Assembly (NCBI RefSeq): GCF_029892565.1
Contig: NZ_JARXVH010000004.1
Location: 620,001-684,000, forward strand
DNA: 64,000 bases
Reading direction: 5' to 3'
Origin: Streptomyces pseudovenezuelae
GTDB taxonomy: Bacteria > Actinomycetota > Actinomycetes > Streptomycetales > Streptomycetaceae
Below the pieces are notes generated by a model. The model was not told where the DNA came from, searched no databases, and saw only the letters and a list, made by a program, of their open reading frames with translations. Of the stretch, positions 1 to 8,154 are shown one piece after another. A program made the position numbers and the translations under genes. Each line of letters starts with the position of its first letter. Within the stretch, counting starts at the first letter, position 1.

Positions 1-190
1 CGAGCACATTGGAACGGCTCGCCATGACCTGCAGGCTGCAAAACGAGGGATAGACAGCGGAAGAAACTACGGAACGTGAGCCACCGGATAATTCACTCGA
101 ACGCCCCGTGCCGAATTGACATATTGACCCACCAGGAGCAGTAACGCTTCTTCTGGGCGGGGCGGATAACGGTGGCGGATTTCGAAGCGA
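1..190. other. left-edge non-coding stretch
   Basis: I see no credible gene here. A plus-strand open frame starting near 172 runs antisense through the rodlin gene and has no ribosome-binding site, so I read it as a shadow. In S. coelicolor the neighbour of the rodlins is, from memory, a chaplin gene; the start of this window could be upstream sequence of such a gene, but none is visible. Confidence 0.5.
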
Positions 191-232
191 GGCCCGGACG
201 GCCGCACCGAAAACCGGTGGACCGCCCGGGCC
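191..232 (-). terminator. hairpin downstream of leftward rodlin gene
   Basis: GGCCCGG and CCGGGCC arms flank partly complementary inner arms around an AAAA loop, 17 bp past the rodlin stop. There is no U-tract, as is common for streptomycete terminators. The inner stem has several mismatches. Confidence 0.5.
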
Positions 233-248
233 GCATCAATGCCCTGGA

Positions 249-665
249 TCAGCTGCCGGCGGAGCCGTTGCCCGACAGCACCGGGATGTTGTCCAGGATG
301 TGCGACGCCGGCTCGTCACCCTTGGCCTGGGTGGAGTTCTCCGCGCACTGCTGGTTCTGCGGGGCCGACAGGACGGGCACGTCCTGCAGCACGGTGACCG
401 GGACGAGGACGCCGACGATGGAGGCGGCGTTGACCTTGGCCGGCAGGCCGACACACAGCTTGTTGAGCGTGCCCTGGGCCAGCGAGGCCTGGGGGCTCAT
501 GTCGCCACGGGTGTCGCCGTTGCCGTACACCTGCTCGGCGCCGTTGCCGTTGGTGGTCGTGACGCCGTCGTCGTTGCCAATGGCCAGCGCCTGCGGGGCG
601 GTCGCGGCCGATACTCCGGCGACAGAAGCCGCGACCGCGGCTGCGGCCATTGCCTTCTTGAACAT
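249..665 (-). CDS. rdl: rodlin (rodlet layer surface protein), copy 1
   Basis: Secreted structural protein of 138 aa. Rodlins work with chaplins to form the rodlet pattern on aerial hyphae and spores. The start MFKKAM follows GGAGAA. An Ala-rich Sec signal peptide ends near PQALA, followed by the mature start IGNDDG. The family core is visible: GDMSPQ, a Cys in NKLC, a Cys in [14 protein letters not shown] and [14 protein letters not shown]. It differs from the two copies to its right by NKLC instead of NKPC and one extra residue in GVLVPVTV. It is divergent from copy 2, with about 190 bp between starts. The family assignment is from recognisable sequence; I use the symbol without a letter because A/B orthology cannot be settled here. 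Confidence 0.93.
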   Translation of the reverse strand: MFKKAMAAAAVAASVAGVSAATAPQALAIGNDDGVTTTNGNGAEQVYGNGDTRGDMSPQASLAQGTLNKLCVGLPAKVNAASIVGVLVPVTVLQDVPVLSAPQNQQCAENSTQAKGDEPASHILDNIPVLSGNGSAGS

Positions 666-858
666 TTCTCCGGTCCTTTCCTGACGGGAGCACACATTCC
701 TGCTTCCACCTCAACCAGAGGCAGCCGGATAGGTTTCGTGACTTCACCCGGTCGGATTCCACGTGGGCCATTGGAGTGAACGCCAGCAACCATGCGGCCC
801 AGCGCCAGTTGTGCAGGTCGCTCCGGTGGACGGGGTTACTCCAGAAGGGACCACGCAA

Positions 859-1272
859 GTGATCAAGAAGGTTATGGCTGCCGCGGCGATCGCCGCTTCC
901 GTCGCCGGTGTATCGGCCGCGACCGCGCCCCAGGCGCTGGCGATCGGCAACGACGGTGGCGTCACCACCACCAACGGCAACGGTTCCGAGCAGGTCTACG
1001 GCAACCAGGCCACGTACGGCAACATGAGCCCCCAGATGGCGCTCATCCAGGGCTCGCTGAACAAGCCCTGTGTCGGCCTGCCGGTCAAGGGCAACCTGGC
1101 CTCGCTCGTCGGCGTGGTGCCGGTGACGGTCGCCCAGGACGTGCCGATCCTGTCGGCCCCGCAGAACCAGCAGTGTGTCGAGAACTCCACCCAGGCGAAG
1201 GGCGACGAGCCGCTGTCGCACATCCTGGACAACATCCCGGTCCTGTCCGGCAACGGCTCCGCCGGCAGCTGA
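859..1272 (+). CDS. rdl: rodlin (rodlet layer surface protein), copy 2
   Basis: Rodlin of 137 aa, exported by a Sec signal ([20 protein letters not shown]..., cleavage near PQALA). I chose the GTG at 859 because it gives the family start M/V-x-K-K and follows AAGGGA at a proper distance; the in-frame extension back to 763 is not rodlin-like. Two conserved cysteines lie in NKPC and NQQC. This is the most diverged of the three copies: MALIQGSL, VKGNLASLVG and VAQDVPIL replace the shared TLNK.../NAASIVG/LQDVPVL pattern. A hairpin terminator follows directly. Confidence 0.93.
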   Translation: MIKKVMAAAAIAASVAGVSAATAPQALAIGNDGGVTTTNGNGSEQVYGNQATYGNMSPQMALIQGSLNKPCVGLPVKGNLASLVGVVPVTVAQDVPILSAPQNQQCVENSTQAKGDEPLSHILDNIPVLSGNGSAGS

Positions 1273-1288
1273 TCACCAGACACACGCG

Positions 1289-1320
1289 AACGGGCCGCCG
1301 AATTCTCGGCGGCCCGTTTT
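1289..1320 (+). terminator. rho-independent terminator after rodlin copy 2
   Basis: An 11-bp perfect stem (ACGGGCCGCCG / CGGCGGCCCGT) with a 6-nt loop AATTCT, then TTTT, starts 18 bp after the stop codon. Confidence 0.9.
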
Positions 1321-1446
1321 GCATGCCCTTTTTTGGTGCCGTCTTCAGTGCCGTGCGGCGCGCGCCCGTCGCGTGCGCTGCGCCAATCGGGGCAACCACC
1401 GCAACCAAACGACTTCTCGCGGGTTGATCAACACGCGGCTCTGCAA

Positions 1447-1491
1447 CGGAGTCCGCTCTCCGAAACTCTGCACGGAGTCCGCTCTCCGAAA
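1447..1491 (+). repeat. tandem 19-bp direct repeat in rodlin copy 3 leader
   Basis: Two perfect copies of CGGAGTCCGCTCTCCGAAA lie at 1447-1465 and 1473-1491 (26-bp period, 7-bp spacer), ending 12 bp before the ATG at 1504. The second copy runs into AGGGAACG, which serves as the ribosome-binding site. Each unit holds a short dyad (CGGAG...CTCCG). It could be a regulator site, an mRNA leader structure or a recent duplication. Confidence 0.85.
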
Positions 1492-1503
1492 GGGAACGAA
1501 ATC

Positions 1504-1914
1504 ATGAAGAAGCTGTTGGCGACCGCCGCGATCGCTGCCTCCGTCGCGGGTGTGTCGGCCGCCACCGCGCCCCAGGCGCTGGCGATCGGCAACGACGACG
1601 GTGTCACCACCACCAACGGCAACGGCGCCGAGCAGGTCTACGGCAACCAGGCGACCCACGGCGACATGAGCCCCCAGCTCTCGCTCGTGCAGGGCACCCT
1701 GAACAAGCCGTGCATCGGCCTGCCGGCCAAGGTGAACGCCGCCTCCATCGTCGGCGTGGTTCCTGTCACCGTCCTGCAGGACGTCCCCGTCCTGTCGGCC
1801 CCGCAGAACCAGCAGTGCACCGAGAACTCCACCCAGGCCAAGGGCGACGAGCCGCTGTCGCACATCCTGGACAACATCCCGGTCCTGTCCGGCAACGGCG
1901 CCGTGGGCAGCTGA
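1504..1914 (+). CDS. rdl: rodlin (rodlet layer surface protein), copy 3
   Basis: Rodlin of 136 aa, starting ATG AAG AAG after AGGGAACG. The Sec signal ends near PQALA. The mature part is nearly identical to copy 1 ([28 protein letters not shown]), so copies 1 and 3 are closer to each other than to copy 2 although they sit on opposite strands with copy 2 between them. That suggests gene conversion or an inverted duplication. Both cysteines (NKPC, NQQC) are kept. The leader carries a tandem 19-bp repeat not seen before the other copies, so this copy may be controlled differently. Strong terminator downstream. Confidence 0.93.
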   Translation: MKKLLATAAIAASVAGVSAATAPQALAIGNDDGVTTTNGNGAEQVYGNQATHGDMSPQLSLVQGTLNKPCIGLPAKVNAASIVGVVPVTVLQDVPVLSAPQNQQCTENSTQAKGDEPLSHILDNIPVLSGNGAVGS

Positions 1915-1933
1915 CCTCAGCAGCACCGCGAGA

Positions 1934-1966
1934 GCGGGTCGCCGAGCACTTCGGCGGCCCGCTTTT
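1934..1966 (+). terminator. terminator after rodlin copy 3
   Basis: A 12-bp stem (GCGGGTCGCCGA / TCGGCGGCCCGC, one G-U type mismatch) and loop GCACT are followed by TTTT. It lies between convergent genes and may serve both. Confidence 0.85.
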
Positions 1967-1975
1967 CCGTGTCCG

Positions 1976-3904
1976 CTACCGGGACCGCTTGGTGTACAGC
2001 GCCTCGATCTCGTCCCCGTACACCGCCCGCACCGCGTGCCGTTTGACCTTCAGGGACGGGGTCAGCAGTCCGTTCTCCTCGGTGAACTCGCCCTCGACCA
2101 GGGTGAAGGCGCGGATCGACTCGGCGCGGGAGACGGCTTCGTTTGCGTAGTCGACGGCCTTCTGGACGTCCGCGCGGATGCGTGGGTCGCGTGCCACCTC
2201 GGACAGCGGGGTGTCGGCGGGCAGTCGGCGGACCGACAGCCAGTGGGCGATGGCCTCGGGGTCGAGGGTGATCAGGGCGGCGACGAAGGGGCGGTTGTCG
2301 CCGACGACGAGGCACTGGCCGACCGGGGAGCGGCTGCGCAGGCGGTCCTCCAGGACGGCCGGGGAGACGTTCTTGCCGCCGGAGGTGACGAGGATGTCCT
2401 TCTTGCGGCCGGTGATGGTGAGGTAGCCGTCCTGGTCCAGGGAGCCGAGGTCGCCGGTGGCGAACCAGTCGTCCTGGAGTACGGCGTCGGTGGCGGCCGG
2501 GTTGTTCCAGTAGGCGCCGAAGACGATGCCGCCCTTGATGAGCACCTCGCCGTCGTCGGCTATGCGGATCGCGGTGCCGGGGACCGGGAGGCCGACGGTG
2601 CCGGGGCGGGGCTTGAGGGGCGGGACGATGGTGGCGGCGGCGGAGGTCTCGGTCAGGCCGTAGCCCTCGTAGACGATGATTCCGGCGGCGTAGAAGAACA
2701 GGTTGAGGTTGCGGTCGAGTGGGGAACCGCCGCTGATCGCGTAGCGCATGCGGCCGCCGAGTTCCTTGCGGATGCGGCGGTAGACCAGCAGGTCGTACAG
2801 GGCCCAGGCGGCGTAGAGGGTGGGGGCGGGGCCCTTGCCGGTGTCGAGGAACCTGTTGAGGTACGCCTCGCCGAAGCGGACGCCGATGCGGTCCGCGCGG
2901 TCGAAGGAGGCGCCGCGGCCGATCTTCTCGGCGGTGGCGCGGCCGGTGTCGTGGATCTTCTCGAAGAGGTACGGGACGCCGACCAGGAACGTCGGGCGGA
3001 ACTCCTTGAAGGCCGGGCGGAGTTCGTCGGGCTTGATGCTCGGGCAGTGGCCGATCTCGATGCGGGCCATCAGGCAGGCGATCTGGAGGGTGCGGCCGAG
3101 GATGTGGGCAAGGGGGAGGAAGAGGAGCGTGGAGGCGACCTGGCGGGTGACCTCCTTGAAGATGGGGTGGAGCAGCTCGACCGTGTTGGCGGCCTCGGCG
3201 TGCAGGTTGGCGTGGGTGAGGACGCAGCCCTTGGGTTTTCCGGTGGTGCCGGAGGTGTAGCAGACGGTGGCGATGGTGTCGGGGGTGAGGGCGGTACGGC
3301 GCTTGGTGACCTCCTCGTCGGGGAGGTCGCGGCCGAGGGCGGTGAGTTCCGCCATGGCACCGGCGTCCAACCGCCAGGTGCGCGGCGGCTGTTCGTGACC
3401 TGCCGTGCCTGTCGCCACCGTGTCGGCGTTCTCGGCGGTCTCCGTGACGACGAAGCGGGTGCCCGAGTCGCGGACGATCCACTCGATCTGCTCGGCGGAG
3501 GAGGTGGCGTAGATGGGGACGGTCTGGCCGCCGGCGGCCCAGATCGCGAAGTCCAGGACCGTCCACTCGTAGCGGGTACGGGACATGACCGCGACCCGGC
3601 CACCGGGTTCGAGGCCGGCCGCGATCAACCCCTTGGCCACGGCGGTGACTTCGCGGGCGAAGGCCGCCGCCGTGACGGGCCGCCAGGTGCCCTGTTCCTT
3701 GCGGCGCAGGAGTACGGCGTCGGGGGCCTCGGCCGCGTTGGTGAAGGGCAGGTCGGCGGCGCTGCCGGTGGTGGGCCTGGCGGCCATGGGCGCGGTGCGG
3801 GCCTCGCGTACCGTGCCGTGTTCGTCCCTGACCAGCTCGACCTCGGTGCGGGAGGCCAGGTCGGCGCGCTGCTTGGCCCGTTTCAGATCCTTGCGTACGC
3901 CCAT
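1976..3904 (-). CDS. fadD: long-chain fatty-acid--CoA ligase (AMP-forming)
   Basis: Adenylate-forming enzyme of 642 aa that activates fatty acids to acyl-CoA at ATP cost. The ATP/AMP P-loop YTSGTTGKPKG lies at about residues 216-226, the adenylate motif YEGYGLTETSA follows mid-protein, and the C-terminal GRKKDILVTSGGKNVSP hinge/lysine region is present, as in long-chain (FadD15-like) ligases of actinomycetes. Start ATG with GGGAG upstream. The SDR gene lies 82 bp upstream on the same strand, so co-transcription is possible. Exact chain-length preference cannot be read. Confidence 0.9.
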   Translation of the reverse strand: MGVRKDLKRAKQRADLASRTEVELVRDEHGTVREARTAPMAARPTTGSAADLPFTNAAEAPDAVLLRRKEQGTWRPVTAAAFAREVTAVAKGLIAAGLEPGGRVAVMSRTRYEWTVLDFAIWAAGGQTVPIYATSSAEQIEWIVRDSGTRFVVTETAENADTVATGTAGHEQPPRTWRLDAGAMAELTALGRDLPDEEVTKRRTALTPDTIATVCYTSGTTGKPKGCVLTHANLHAEAANTVELLHPIFKEVTRQVASTLLFLPLAHILGRTLQIACLMARIEIGHCPSIKPDELRPAFKEFRPTFLVGVPYLFEKIHDTGRATAEKIGRGASFDRADRIGVRFGEAYLNRFLDTGKGPAPTLYAAWALYDLLVYRRIRKELGGRMRYAISGGSPLDRNLNLFFYAAGIIVYEGYGLTETSAAATIVPPLKPRPGTVGLPVPGTAIRIADDGEVLIKGGIVFGAYWNNPAATDAVLQDDWFATGDLGSLDQDGYLTITGRKKDILVTSGGKNVSPAVLEDRLRSRSPVGQCLVVGDNRPFVAALITLDPEAIAHWLSVRRLPADTPLSEVARDPRIRADVQKAVDYANEAVSRAESIRAFTLVEGEFTEENGLLTPSLKVKRHAVRAVYGDEIEALYTKRSR

Positions 3905-3986
3905 GGCGGCTCCCGGTCGCAGGGTGCTGAACGGAGGTCAACTTACCGGTGCGTAACGGAAATTCAATGGGTTCCGCGGGGTCGGT

Positions 3987-4802
3987 TCAGGCGGCCGCGG
4001 GTTCGGCGGGCTTCTGCTCCGGCTCCAGCACCTTGCGGGTGATGCGCTCGCCGATCGCCGCCACCAGGGTGCGCGGGCGGCGCGGGTTCAGGTGGGCGCC
4101 CAGTGCGTTGCCCAGCCCCGGGGTGAGGTACGCGCGGTCGCGGTCGAGGGCGCGCAGGGCTGCGCGGACGACCGGTTCCGAGGTGCTGAACGAGCCCATC
4201 GCGGCCTTGCGGGTGCCGATCGCCTCGAAGAAGCCCGTCTCGACCGGGCCCGGGCACAGGGCCGTGACCCTGATGCCGCGGCCTCGGTACTCCTGGCGCA
4301 GCGCCAGCGAGAAGTTGAGGACGAACGTCTTGGTGGCGCCGTAGACCGCGAAGTACGGGGACGGCTGGTAGCCGGCCGTGGAGCCGACGTTGAGGACGGC
4401 TCCGGAGCCGCGCTCCAGCATGCCGGGGAGCACGGCGTGGGTGAGGTCCACGAGGGCGAGGACGTTGACCATGATCTCGTCGTGCTCGCGTCGCGGGTCG
4501 ATCTCCTCGAAGCGGCCGCAGGTGCCGAAGCCCGCGTTGTTGACCAGCAGGTCGACGGTGAGGCCGCGGGCCGCGAGGGCCTCGGCGACGCGGTCGGCGG
4601 CGTCGGGCTCGGCGAGGTCCTGGGGCAGGACGTGCGCCTGGACGCCGTACGTCGTACGCAGCCCGTCGGCCAGTTCTTCGAGGCGGTCCCGGGAGCGGGC
4701 GACGAGGATCACGTCGTGGCCGCGGGCGGCGAGCTGGGTGGCGAACTCGGCACCCAGTCCGGAGGAGGCGCCGGTGATGAGGGCGGTGGATGTGGCCGTC
4801 AT
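3987..4802 (-). CDS. SDR family oxidoreductase
   Basis: Short-chain dehydrogenase/reductase of 271 aa. The N-terminal Rossmann motif TGASSGLG binds NAD(P), NNAG follows near residue 90, and the catalytic YGATK (YxxxK) comes after a Ser in NVGSTAG. A C-terminal tail (residues 200-271) without strong motifs is typical of the DltE/YqjQ-like subgroup often annotated as acting on acyl or lipid substrates. Next to the fatty-acyl-CoA ligase, so a lipid role is a reasonable inference. The divergent TetR gene starts 170 bp away and probably regulates it. Confidence 0.88.
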   Translation of the reverse strand: MTATSTALITGASSGLGAEFATQLAARGHDVILVARSRDRLEELADGLRTTYGVQAHVLPQDLAEPDAADRVAEALAARGLTVDLLVNNAGFGTCGRFEEIDPRREHDEIMVNVLALVDLTHAVLPGMLERGSGAVLNVGSTAGYQPSPYFAVYGATKTFVLNFSLALRQEYRGRGIRVTALCPGPVETGFFEAIGTRKAAMGSFSTSEPVVRAALRALDRDRAYLTPGLGNALGAHLNPRRPRTLVAAIGERITRKVLEPEQKPAEPAAA

Positions 4803-4840
4803 GACTGTTCCCTTCAGAACGTCGAGGTGAGACGAGCCGA

Positions 4841-4910
4841 ACGACTAACTAAGACACTACTGTAGCTATTATTCTCTTAATTGCAACAGCTCTGACTCAG
4901 TTAACTAGGG
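4841..4910. promoter_or_regulatory. candidate TetR operator region between SDR and TetR genes
   Basis: An AT-rich island in this GC-rich divergent gap. It contains CTAACTAA at 4845-4852 and TTAACTAG at 4901-4908; the second overlaps the 8-bp palindrome AGTTAACT (4899-4906). Repeated near-identical half-sites in a divergent TetR intergenic region are typical of autoregulator binding. Confidence 0.4.
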
Positions 4911-4975
4911 AACGGCAACCACGGAGTATCGTCTACGTCCAGTGGGGGTCAGGAGTCGACGGAGTGGAGGTGCCC

Positions 4976-5548
4976 ATGGGCCGAGCGCTGCGGGCCGATG
5001 CCGAGCGCAGTGTGCGCGCGATTCTGGAGGCGGCCGAGCTGGTGCTCGCCGCCGATCCGAACGCATCCATGGAGCAGATCGCCGAGGCCGCCGGCGTGGC
5101 CAGGACGACGGTCCACCGGCGCTTCGCCAGTCGGCAGGCACTGATCGAGGCGCTCGCCGAGTCAGCCGTACGACAGCTCAACCAGGCCATCGAGGACGCG
5201 CGGCCCGACACCACGCCGCCGCTGATCGCGCTGCACCGCGTCACCGCCAACGTGCTGCGGATCAAGGGGGCTTGGAGCTATGCCCTGGGGCGGCCGACCG
5301 AGGAGGGCGGCGGCGCCGCGGCGGGCTGGGACCAGCTCGGGGCGCGCTGCGTCGAACTCCTGGGCCGGGCCAAGGCCGAGGGCCTGCTCGACCCGGCCGC
5401 GGACCTGGAGTGGGTCCGCCGCGTCTACTACGCCCTGATCGGCGAGGCCCTGCACGACGAGCGGCCGGACCCCGATCCCGACGCCCTGGCGACGCTCGTC
5501 GTCGACACGCTGCTGTACGGCGCCGGGCGGCGGCCCGGCACCGTCTGA
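4976..5548 (+). CDS. TetR/AcrR family transcriptional regulator
   Basis: DNA-binding repressor of 190 aa. The N-terminal TetR helix-turn-helix reads MEQIAEAAGVARTTVHRRFASRQALIEAL at about residues 25-53; the rest is a ligand-binding helical domain of no recognisable subtype. The ATG at 4976 is preferred over GTG 4964 because GGAGG sits 5 bp before it. It is divergent from the SDR gene, which it probably represses. Its stop lies one base from the stop of the convergent VWA gene. Confidence 0.9.
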   Translation: MGRALRADAERSVRAILEAAELVLAADPNASMEQIAEAAGVARTTVHRRFASRQALIEALAESAVRQLNQAIEDARPDTTPPLIALHRVTANVLRIKGAWSYALGRPTEEGGGAAAGWDQLGARCVELLGRAKAEGLLDPAADLEWVRRVYYALIGEALHDERPDPDPDALATLVVDTLLYGAGRRPGTV

Positions 5549-5549
5549 C

Positions 5550-7133
5550 TCAGCGCACCGTGCGGTTCGCCGTTTCAATGGCGTCGGCGAGTTTCTTCAC
5601 CTCGCCGTCCTCCGTCCGGTCCGCCAAGTCGCGGGCGCGGTCCTTGAGTTCGTCGAGGCCGGGGTCGCCGGGGAGGGACCTCCAGCGGTCGTCGCCGGAG
5701 CGCAGGGAGTCGGCGAAGTAGGCGGCGACGGCCGTGACCTGGAAGCGGGGGCTCGCCTTCCATACGGAGTCCTGGAGCGCGCCGGTCTCCAGCTCGCCGG
5801 ACTTCTCGTGCGGGTCGCGGGTGTGGGGGTCGAGCCAGCGGACGGTGGCCGTGGCGAGGTGGCCGTGGGCGCCCTCCCGGACGCGGACGGCGTAGAGGGC
5901 GGTGACGGTGTGGCCGGGGCCGACCTCGCCGCCGTCGACGCGGTCGTCGCGGAAGTCGTCGTCGGCGACCTGGCGGTCGTCGTAGCCGACGAGGCGGAAC
6001 TGGGCGACCGTCTCCGGGTCGAAGGCGACCTGGGCCTTGGCGTCGCGGGCGGTGAGGTCGATGTTCTGCGGGAGTTGGTCGCAGAAGACCTTGCGGGCCT
6101 CGTCCTCGCCGGAGACGTAGACGGTGTGGCCGTCGCCCTTGTCGGCGAGGCGTTCCATCAGGGCGTCGCCGTAGTCGCTGCCGACGCCGACGCCGAAGAG
6201 GGTGATGCCGTACTCGCGGCGGGCGTCCGAGATGCGGTCGAGGATGGAGTCCGGGTCGGTGTCGCCGTCGTTGGCGAGGGCGTCGGAGATGAGGACGACG
6301 CGGTTGGTGGCGCCCTCGCGGCGGCCCTCGACCGCGGTGTCGTAGCCGGTCTCGACGCCGGCGCCGAGGTTGGTGGAGTAGGTCGGCTCCAGGCTGTCGA
6401 TCGCGTGGTGGATGCGGCCGCGGTGGCCGCCGAGGCGGGTCATCGGCAGGACGGTCTCGGCCTTGTCGCTGAAGGTGACGACGGCGACCGAGTCGTCGTC
6501 GCGCAGCCGGTCCGTCATGGTCCCGAGGGACTTCTGGGCGAGGTCGAGGCGGCCCTCTTCACTCATCGAGCCGGAGATGTCGATGACGAACGTGAGGGCG
6601 GCGGGCGGGCGTTCACCGGTCTGCGTGGCGGGGCGGGTGGCGAGGCCCACGCGGACCAGCGACCAGTCCTCGTCCTTCGTGCGGGCGCCGTCGACGGTGA
6701 CCGTGAAGCCGTTGCCGTCGGGGCGCTCGTAGTCCTGGCGGAAGCTGTTGACGAACTCCTCGGGACGGATCGTCGAGGGGTCGGGCCGGTGTCCCTCGGC
6801 GAGGGTGCGGCGGGCGTAACCGTAGGACGCGGTGTCCACGTCGAGGGCGAAGGTGGAGAGGTAGTCGGGGCTCGGGGAGGGCTCGGCGAAGGAGTCCTCG
6901 CCTTTCTGCTCGCCCTCCCGGTTCCCGTCGCCGGCCGTCGGGGCGGCCGGTGCCGGGGCCGGGAAGCCGTTCTGTTCGGAGCCGTCCGAGGCCTTGTTGC
7001 TGCCGTCGGAGTCCCCTCCCCCACAGGCCGTCAGCAGCAGGCTGCCGGTCGCGGTGAGGGCGAGCAGGGCGGCGCCCAGCCGCCGGGTGCGGCGGCGTGG
7101 CGTGCCCGGCCGTGGTGTTCGGTACCACTCCAT
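5550..7133 (-). CDS. VWA-domain lipoprotein (YfbK-like)
   Basis: Surface lipoprotein of 527 aa. The signal peptide (about residues 12-38) ends in the lipobox LLTAC followed by GGGDSDG. A von Willebrand A domain carries the metal-ion-dependent adhesion site DISGSMS near residue 190, followed by SDALANDGDTDPDSILDRIS. N-terminal and C-terminal flanks match the YfbK/DUF3520 architecture (SVWKASPRFQVTAVAAYFADSLRSG near the end). Its partner is unknown; VWA lipoproteins bind other proteins through a divalent metal. ATG 7133 follows GGGGAACGGAAG; the longer frame to 7217 has no signal peptide at its start. Confidence 0.85.
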   Translation of the reverse strand: MEWYRTPRPGTPRRRTRRLGAALLALTATGSLLLTACGGGDSDGSNKASDGSEQNGFPAPAPAAPTAGDGNREGEQKGEDSFAEPSPSPDYLSTFALDVDTASYGYARRTLAEGHRPDPSTIRPEEFVNSFRQDYERPDGNGFTVTVDGARTKDEDWSLVRVGLATRPATQTGERPPAALTFVIDISGSMSEEGRLDLAQKSLGTMTDRLRDDDSVAVVTFSDKAETVLPMTRLGGHRGRIHHAIDSLEPTYSTNLGAGVETGYDTAVEGRREGATNRVVLISDALANDGDTDPDSILDRISDARREYGITLFGVGVGSDYGDALMERLADKGDGHTVYVSGEDEARKVFCDQLPQNIDLTARDAKAQVAFDPETVAQFRLVGYDDRQVADDDFRDDRVDGGEVGPGHTVTALYAVRVREGAHGHLATATVRWLDPHTRDPHEKSGELETGALQDSVWKASPRFQVTAVAAYFADSLRSGDDRWRSLPGDPGLDELKDRARDLADRTEDGEVKKLADAIETANRTVR

Positions 7134-7290
7134 CTTCCGTTCCCCTTTGCTCCGGCTTGCTCCGTTGACGTCGACATCTGTGACTGTGACGGCGCGGAGG
7201 GCCGGAACGTGCGGCACGGGGCGTTGCGGAAGGATCTCAACAAGGCCACGATCATGGGCCGTTGAGACCGGTGGGTAATCCTCCGTTGAC

Positions 7291-8154
7291 CTAAGAGACG
7301 ACGTCCTTGCGGGCGAAACCGCGGAAGGCCAGGGCGAACAGCACGAGCGCGTACGTTACCGAAACCGCGGTGCCCTGGATCATGCCGGACCACTCCAGGT
7401 GCGGCTGGACGGCGTCCGCCCACGCGAACTGCCAGTGCGCGGGCAGGAAGTCGCGCCAGTGGCCGAGCGCCGTCACCGCGTCCAGGACGTTGCCGACGAT
7501 GGTCAGACCGACCGCACCGCCGACCGCGCCCAGGGGTGCGTCCGTCTTCGTGGAGAGCCAGAACGCGAGCCCTGCCGTGACCAGTTGGGAGACGAAGATG
7601 TACGCCACCACCACGACCAGGCGCTGCGCGGCCGTGCCCGGCTCCAGCGCGCCGCCGGTCGGGATCTCCAGCGGGCCCCAGCCGTAGGCGGCCGTGCCGA
7701 CGGCCAGCGCCACCACCGGCAGCAGGATCATCGCGGCCAGGCTGAGGCCGAGGCCGACGACGAGCTTGGACCACAGGAGGCGGGCGCGCGGGACGGGGGC
7801 GGCGAGCAGATAGCGCAGGGAGGACCAGCCGGCTTCCGAGGCGACCGTGTCCCCGCAGAACAGGGCGACCGGGATGACGAGCAGGAAGCCCGCCGACACG
7901 AACAGGTTCACCGCGGCGAAGTTGGCGCCGGACGCGGTGGCCGTGTCCATCAGCGTCACGTTGCCATTGCCGTTGCCCGGCCCGCCGCCGATCGCGAACG
8001 CGATCAGCAGCACGAACGGCAGCGCGGCGAGGATCGCGCCCATCACCAGCGTGCGTCGGCGCTTCAACTGCCGTGCCAGCTCTACGCGGAGGGGCAGGGT
8101 GCGGCCGGCCCGGTAGCCGGACGCCACCTCGGCGCGCTCGACGAGCGTGCTCAT
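7291..8154 (-). CDS. ABC transporter permease
   Basis: Integral membrane subunit of 287 aa with about six hydrophobic helices (for example residues 37-56, 86-106, 135-155, 185-205, 215-232 and 263-279), resembling the ABC-2 type permeases of drug or antibiotic export. Its ATG overlaps the stop of the upstream hydrolase/ATPase gene (ATGA), so the two are translated together and the ATPase domain of that protein is almost certainly its motor. Substrate unknown. Confidence 0.88.
   Translation of the reverse strand: MSTLVERAEVASGYRAGRTLPLRVELARQLKRRRTLVMGAILAALPFVLLIAFAIGGGPGNGNGNVTLMDTATASGANFAAVNLFVSAGFLLVIPVALFCGDTVASEAGWSSLRYLLAAPVPRARLLWSKLVVGLGLSLAAMILLPVVALAVGTAAYGWGPLEIPTGGALEPGTAAQRLVVVVAYIFVSQLVTAGLAFWLSTKTDAPLGAVGGAVGLTIVGNVLDAVTALGHWRDFLPAHWQFAWADAVQPHLEWSGMIQGTAVSVTYALVLFALAFRGFARKDVVS

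Noticed and set aside
172..684. 170-aa plus-strand frame and 72-aa minus-strand frame over rodlin copy 1
   Set aside because: Antisense or off-frame to a clear rodlin; no ribosome-binding site.
1917..3941. 674-aa minus-strand frame and 668-aa plus-strand frame (2036-4042) over the fatty-acyl-CoA ligase
   Set aside because: They are Arg/Gly/Asp-rich shadow frames of a GC-rich gene; the 642-aa frame carries all AMP-ligase motifs.
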